This document shows positions 62,130-64,000 of a stretch of DNA of 64,000 bases, piece after piece. The notes under the pieces were generated by a model, which saw nothing but the letters and a program-made list of their open reading frames with translations, had not been told where the DNA came from and did not search any database. The first letter of the stretch is position 1. Every line of letters begins with the position of its first letter. Source of the stretch: ZC4RG30 sp963777735 (GTDB lineage Bacteria > Pseudomonadota > Gammaproteobacteria > Steroidobacterales > Steroidobacteraceae); NCBI GenBank assembly GCA_963777735.1, contig CAVZRQ010000008.1:62001-126000 (forward strand), in the 5' to 3' direction. The translations under genes and the position numbers were made by a program.

Positions 62130-62609
62130 ATGGCTCAACTCACCATTTCCACCCGTGCCTATGGCGAAGGGCGTGCCGCAGCGCGCCTGGTGCTGCCTTT
62201 CGAACTGCGGCAGCGCAGCCGCCTGCTTGCCGTCATGGACAGCGGCGAAGAAGTCGGCCTGTTGATGCCGCGCGGCACGGTGCTGCGGGGCGGCGACCGC
62301 CTGCAGAGCAGCGACGGTCGACTGGTGGAAGTGGTTGCGGCCCCCGAGCAGCTCTCCATCGTGCGCAGCAGTGACACCCGGCAACTGGCACGTGCGGCCT
62401 ATCATCTCGGCAATCGGCATGTGGCCGTGCAGATCACGGCAGATTCGATCCGTTATCTGAAAGACCATGTTCTGGACGACATGCTGACCGGTCAGGGGCT
62501 GAAGGTCACCAGCGATATGCTGCCGTTCGAACCGGAGGCAGGCGCCTATTCGAGTTCGCATTCCCATGCAGAAGCCCACGCTCACGGCCATGCCCACGAC
62601 CACGACTGA
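62130..62609 (+). CDS. ureE: Urease accessory nickel chaperone UreE
   Basis: 159 residues: RLVLPFELRQRSRLLAVMDS GEEVGLLMPRGTVLRGGDRL, ARAAYHLGNRHVAVQI, and a His-rich tail SHSHAEAHAHGHAHDHD that binds nickel. The start at 62130 follows ureC by 13 bases. Overlaps ureF by 20 bases. Confidence 0.95.
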   Translation: MAQLTISTRAYGEGRAAARLVLPFELRQRSRLLAVMDSGEEVGLLMPRGTVLRGGDRLQSSDGRLVEVVAAPEQLSIVRSSDTRQLARAAYHLGNRHVAVQITADSIRYLKDHVLDDMLTGQGLKVTSDMLPFEPEAGAYSSSHSHAEAHAHGHAHDHD

Positions 62610-63276
62610 CCAACTTGCTCTGCTGCGTCTGTTGCAGCTGGCGAGCCCGGCGTTGCCCATTGGCGCGTTCAACTTCTCGCAGGGGCTGGAGTTCGCCATA
62701 GAACACGGTGGCGTGGACAGCGAACAACAGGCTCGCGAGTGGATCCTGGGTCTGGCGCGCCACAGCGTGGCGACGCTCGATCTTCCCATGCTGTTGCGCA
62801 TGCATGCGGCCTGGTGTGAGCAGGATGTGGAAGCAGCTCACCGGCTCAGCGCGGAATTGTTCGCCTCGCGCGAAACCATGGAACTGCGCGCCGAAGAGCT
62901 GCACATGGGGCAATCGCTGGCCAAGATCCTGATCGAATTCGGCATCGAACCCGCCCGCGATTGGCTGCGCTGCGACCACACCACCCACTGCGCCATGTTT
63001 GCGCTGGCAGCAGCACATTCGCAGGTGACAGCCGAGGATGCCGCGGTGGCATTCATGTGGGCCTGGGCAGAGAACCAGACCATTGCGGCGGTCAAACTGC
63101 TGCCGCTGGGCCAGACCGCCGGTCAGCGCATGCTGGAGGCCATCAGGCAGCAGATCCCTTCCCTGGTTGCGGATGCACGCGCACTCCCCGATGAATCGCT
63201 GGGCACGGCCACGCCACTGGCGATCATGGCCAGCGCCTGGCATGAAACCCAATACACCCGCCTGTTCCGTTCATAG
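62590..63276 (+). CDS. ureF: Urease accessory protein UreF
   Basis: 228 residues from ATG 62590 (an in-frame ATG at 62566 is possible). LLRLLQLASPALPIGAFNFS QGLEFAIEHGGVDSEQQARE WI, then AEELHMGQSLAKILIEFG, CDHTTHCAMFALAAAHSQV, WAWAENQTIAAVKLLPLGQT AGQRML. These are the UreF signatures. It regulates UreG in nickel insertion. ureG does not follow; HupE/UreJ does. Confidence 0.95.
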   Translation: MPTTTTDQLALLRLLQLASPALPIGAFNFSQGLEFAIEHGGVDSEQQAREWILGLARHSVATLDLPMLLRMHAAWCEQDVEAAHRLSAELFASRETMELRAEELHMGQSLAKILIEFGIEPARDWLRCDHTTHCAMFALAAAHSQVTAEDAAVAFMWAWAENQTIAAVKLLPLGQTAGQRMLEAIRQQIPSLVADARALPDESLGTATPLAIMASAWHETQYTRLFRS

Positions 63277-63286
63277 AGAGGTTGCC

Positions 63287-63865
63287 ATGAAGATTGCGCG
63301 CCATCACCGGTCATTGACTGTCACCACGCTGGTGCTTGCCTCCCTGTTGTCACCAGCCGCCATGGCACACCCTGGTCATGGTGTCGGACAGGACTTTGTT
63401 GCCGGCGTGCTGCATCCCCTCTCAGGTCTCGACCACGTGCTGATGATCGTGGCGGTCAGCGCCTGGGCGGGTGCGATGTCGCGGCAGGCACGATGGCTGG
63501 TAGCCGCGTGTCTTGCATTGTTTGTAGCGGCAGGCGCCCTGCTTCCTGCACCCGCTGCCGGTCCCGCACTCGAGGTCGCAATAGCCCTCACAGTGGTCGG
63601 TTCGGGATTACTGCTGGCGATGGGCAAGCGTTGGCCGATGAGCGCCACGGCAGCCCTCGCAGCGCTGTTTGCCGTGATCCATGGATTCGCACATGGCGCT
63701 GAAGGCCCTGCTGGCTCACTCGCCTATGTTCCCGGTCTGGCGCTGGCCACCGGTGGGTTGGCGCTGGGTGTTTCACACCTGGCGATGCGTCTGCAGTCGC
63801 AGCGCCGATGGTTGCAGCTGGCCGGCATGCTGGGTGCCGCAACGGGTGTGGTCCTGCTGACCTGA
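63287..63865 (+). CDS. HupE/UreJ-family nickel-related membrane protein
   Basis: 192 residues. The signal-like start MKIARHHRSLTVTTLVLASL ends near AMA, then HPGHGVGQDFVAGVLHPLSG LDHVLMIVAVSAWAGAMS, the HupE/UreJ signature, and HGFAHGAEGPAGSLAYVPGL. Six or so helices. The family is thought to bring nickel (or cobalt) into the cell, and the position after ureF supports nickel supply to urease. GAGAGG precedes the ATG. Confidence 0.92.
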   Translation: MKIARHHRSLTVTTLVLASLLSPAAMAHPGHGVGQDFVAGVLHPLSGLDHVLMIVAVSAWAGAMSRQARWLVAACLALFVAAGALLPAPAAGPALEVAIALTVVGSGLLLAMGKRWPMSATAALAALFAVIHGFAHGAEGPAGSLAYVPGLALATGGLALGVSHLAMRLQSQRRWLQLAGMLGAATGVVLLT

Positions 63866-64000
63866 TCAGGCGATGAGCCACACCATGGCGTCGGTGTCTG
63901 CATCGAAACGCTGGTAACGCACAAGGCGGCGTGATTCCGCCGCCAGGCCCTGGATGAGCAGGAACTCCATCCAGCGGGTTACACCCAGCAACCGGGTGTC
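63866..64000 (-). CDS. C-terminal end of an unidentified protein (5' end outside window)
   Basis: A 44-residue tail before the stop: DTRLLGVTRWMEFLLIQGLA AESRRLVRYQRFDADTDAMV WLIA. The open frame runs to the window edge and its codon use fits the genome. It converges on the hupE/ureJ gene. Too little is visible to name a family. Confidence 0.5.
   Translation of the reverse strand, partial: DTRLLGVTRWMEFLLIQGLAAESRRLVRYQRFDADTDAMVWLIA

Noticed and set aside
60968..62131. A 387-residue minus-strand frame inside ureC
   Set aside because: ureC is intact with all nickel ligands; the antisense frame shows no domain.
1..64000. CRISPR arrays, tRNAs, rRNAs, insertion sequences
   Set aside because: No regularly spaced repeats, no cloverleaf-like GTTCGA-type arms with flanking stems, and no transposase motifs were seen.

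Overview
This is a GC-rich (by eye) chromosomal window from a gammaproteobacterium. The evidence is the fatty-acid and tetrahydrofolate cluster fabD-fabG-acpP-fabF-pabB-pabC-mltG-tmk-holB-pilZ, a GspG-N type II secretion operon with a neighbouring rhombosortase, and a urt/ure urea island. The exact order cannot be fixed from sequence alone; a Nevskiales, Steroidobacterales or Xanthomonadales-like lineage is a guess. I see no tRNA, rRNA, CRISPR array, insertion sequence or prophage.

Layout. 0-3.3 kb: two ExbD-type proteins (the first cut by the window edge), then two tandem paralogous TPR-like periplasmic proteins. 3.3-6.4 kb: etfBA on the minus strand, diverging from an alaA-type aminotransferase. 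6.4-12.4 kb: an AddB-like nuclease and an AddA/UvrD-like helicase-nuclease (recombinational repair). 12.4-17.9 kb: gspGHIJKLMN on the minus strand, diverging from a rhombosortase gene. 18.5-27.3 kb: the fab/pab/mltG/tmk/holB/pilZ run. 27.3-31.2 kb (minus): a cNMP-binding/rhodanese protein, a FadJ-like beta-oxidation enzyme and an endonuclease/exonuclease/phosphatase-family protein. 31.3-38 kb: accessory genes (a lone TIR-like protein, a secreted Ig-like repeat protein, MgtC/DUF4010, DUF898, an M48 protease, an H-type lectin). 38.1-41.4 kb: a GbsR-like regulator with a striking palindromic promoter, then two DUF4166 proteins, a DCC thiol-disulfide protein and a saccharopine-dehydrogenase-like protein, tightly coupled. 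41.5-46.5 kb: an SDR, a DUF1501/DUF1800 pair, two small unknowns and YchJ. 46.5-63.9 kb: a YqaA-like membrane protein and then the urea island.

Urea island. ureG (47.0 kb) stands apart from the other urease genes. A minus-strand pair follows: a LuxR-type response regulator and a large fusion of an NCS1 (CodB-like) permease, a cysteine-rich linker, a histidine kinase and a receiver domain. On the other side run porin-urtABCDE-ureDABCEF-hupE/ureJ. The natural reading is that the permease-kinase senses urea or a related nitrogen compound and, through the response regulator, controls an outer-membrane porin, the high-affinity urea ABC transporter and the nickel urease. The sensing role is inference.

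Data quality. At least 16 single-base frameshifts fall in about a dozen well-conserved genes (etfA, alaA, addA-like, gspN, gspK, gspI, rhombosortase, mltG, fadJ-like, EEP nuclease, permease-kinase, urtA). Most are +1 events, several in short homopolymers. For every such gene, undoing the indel restores the whole family sequence and a length divisible by three. I therefore treat them as probable sequencing or assembly errors and annotate the full gene span, saying so in each entry.
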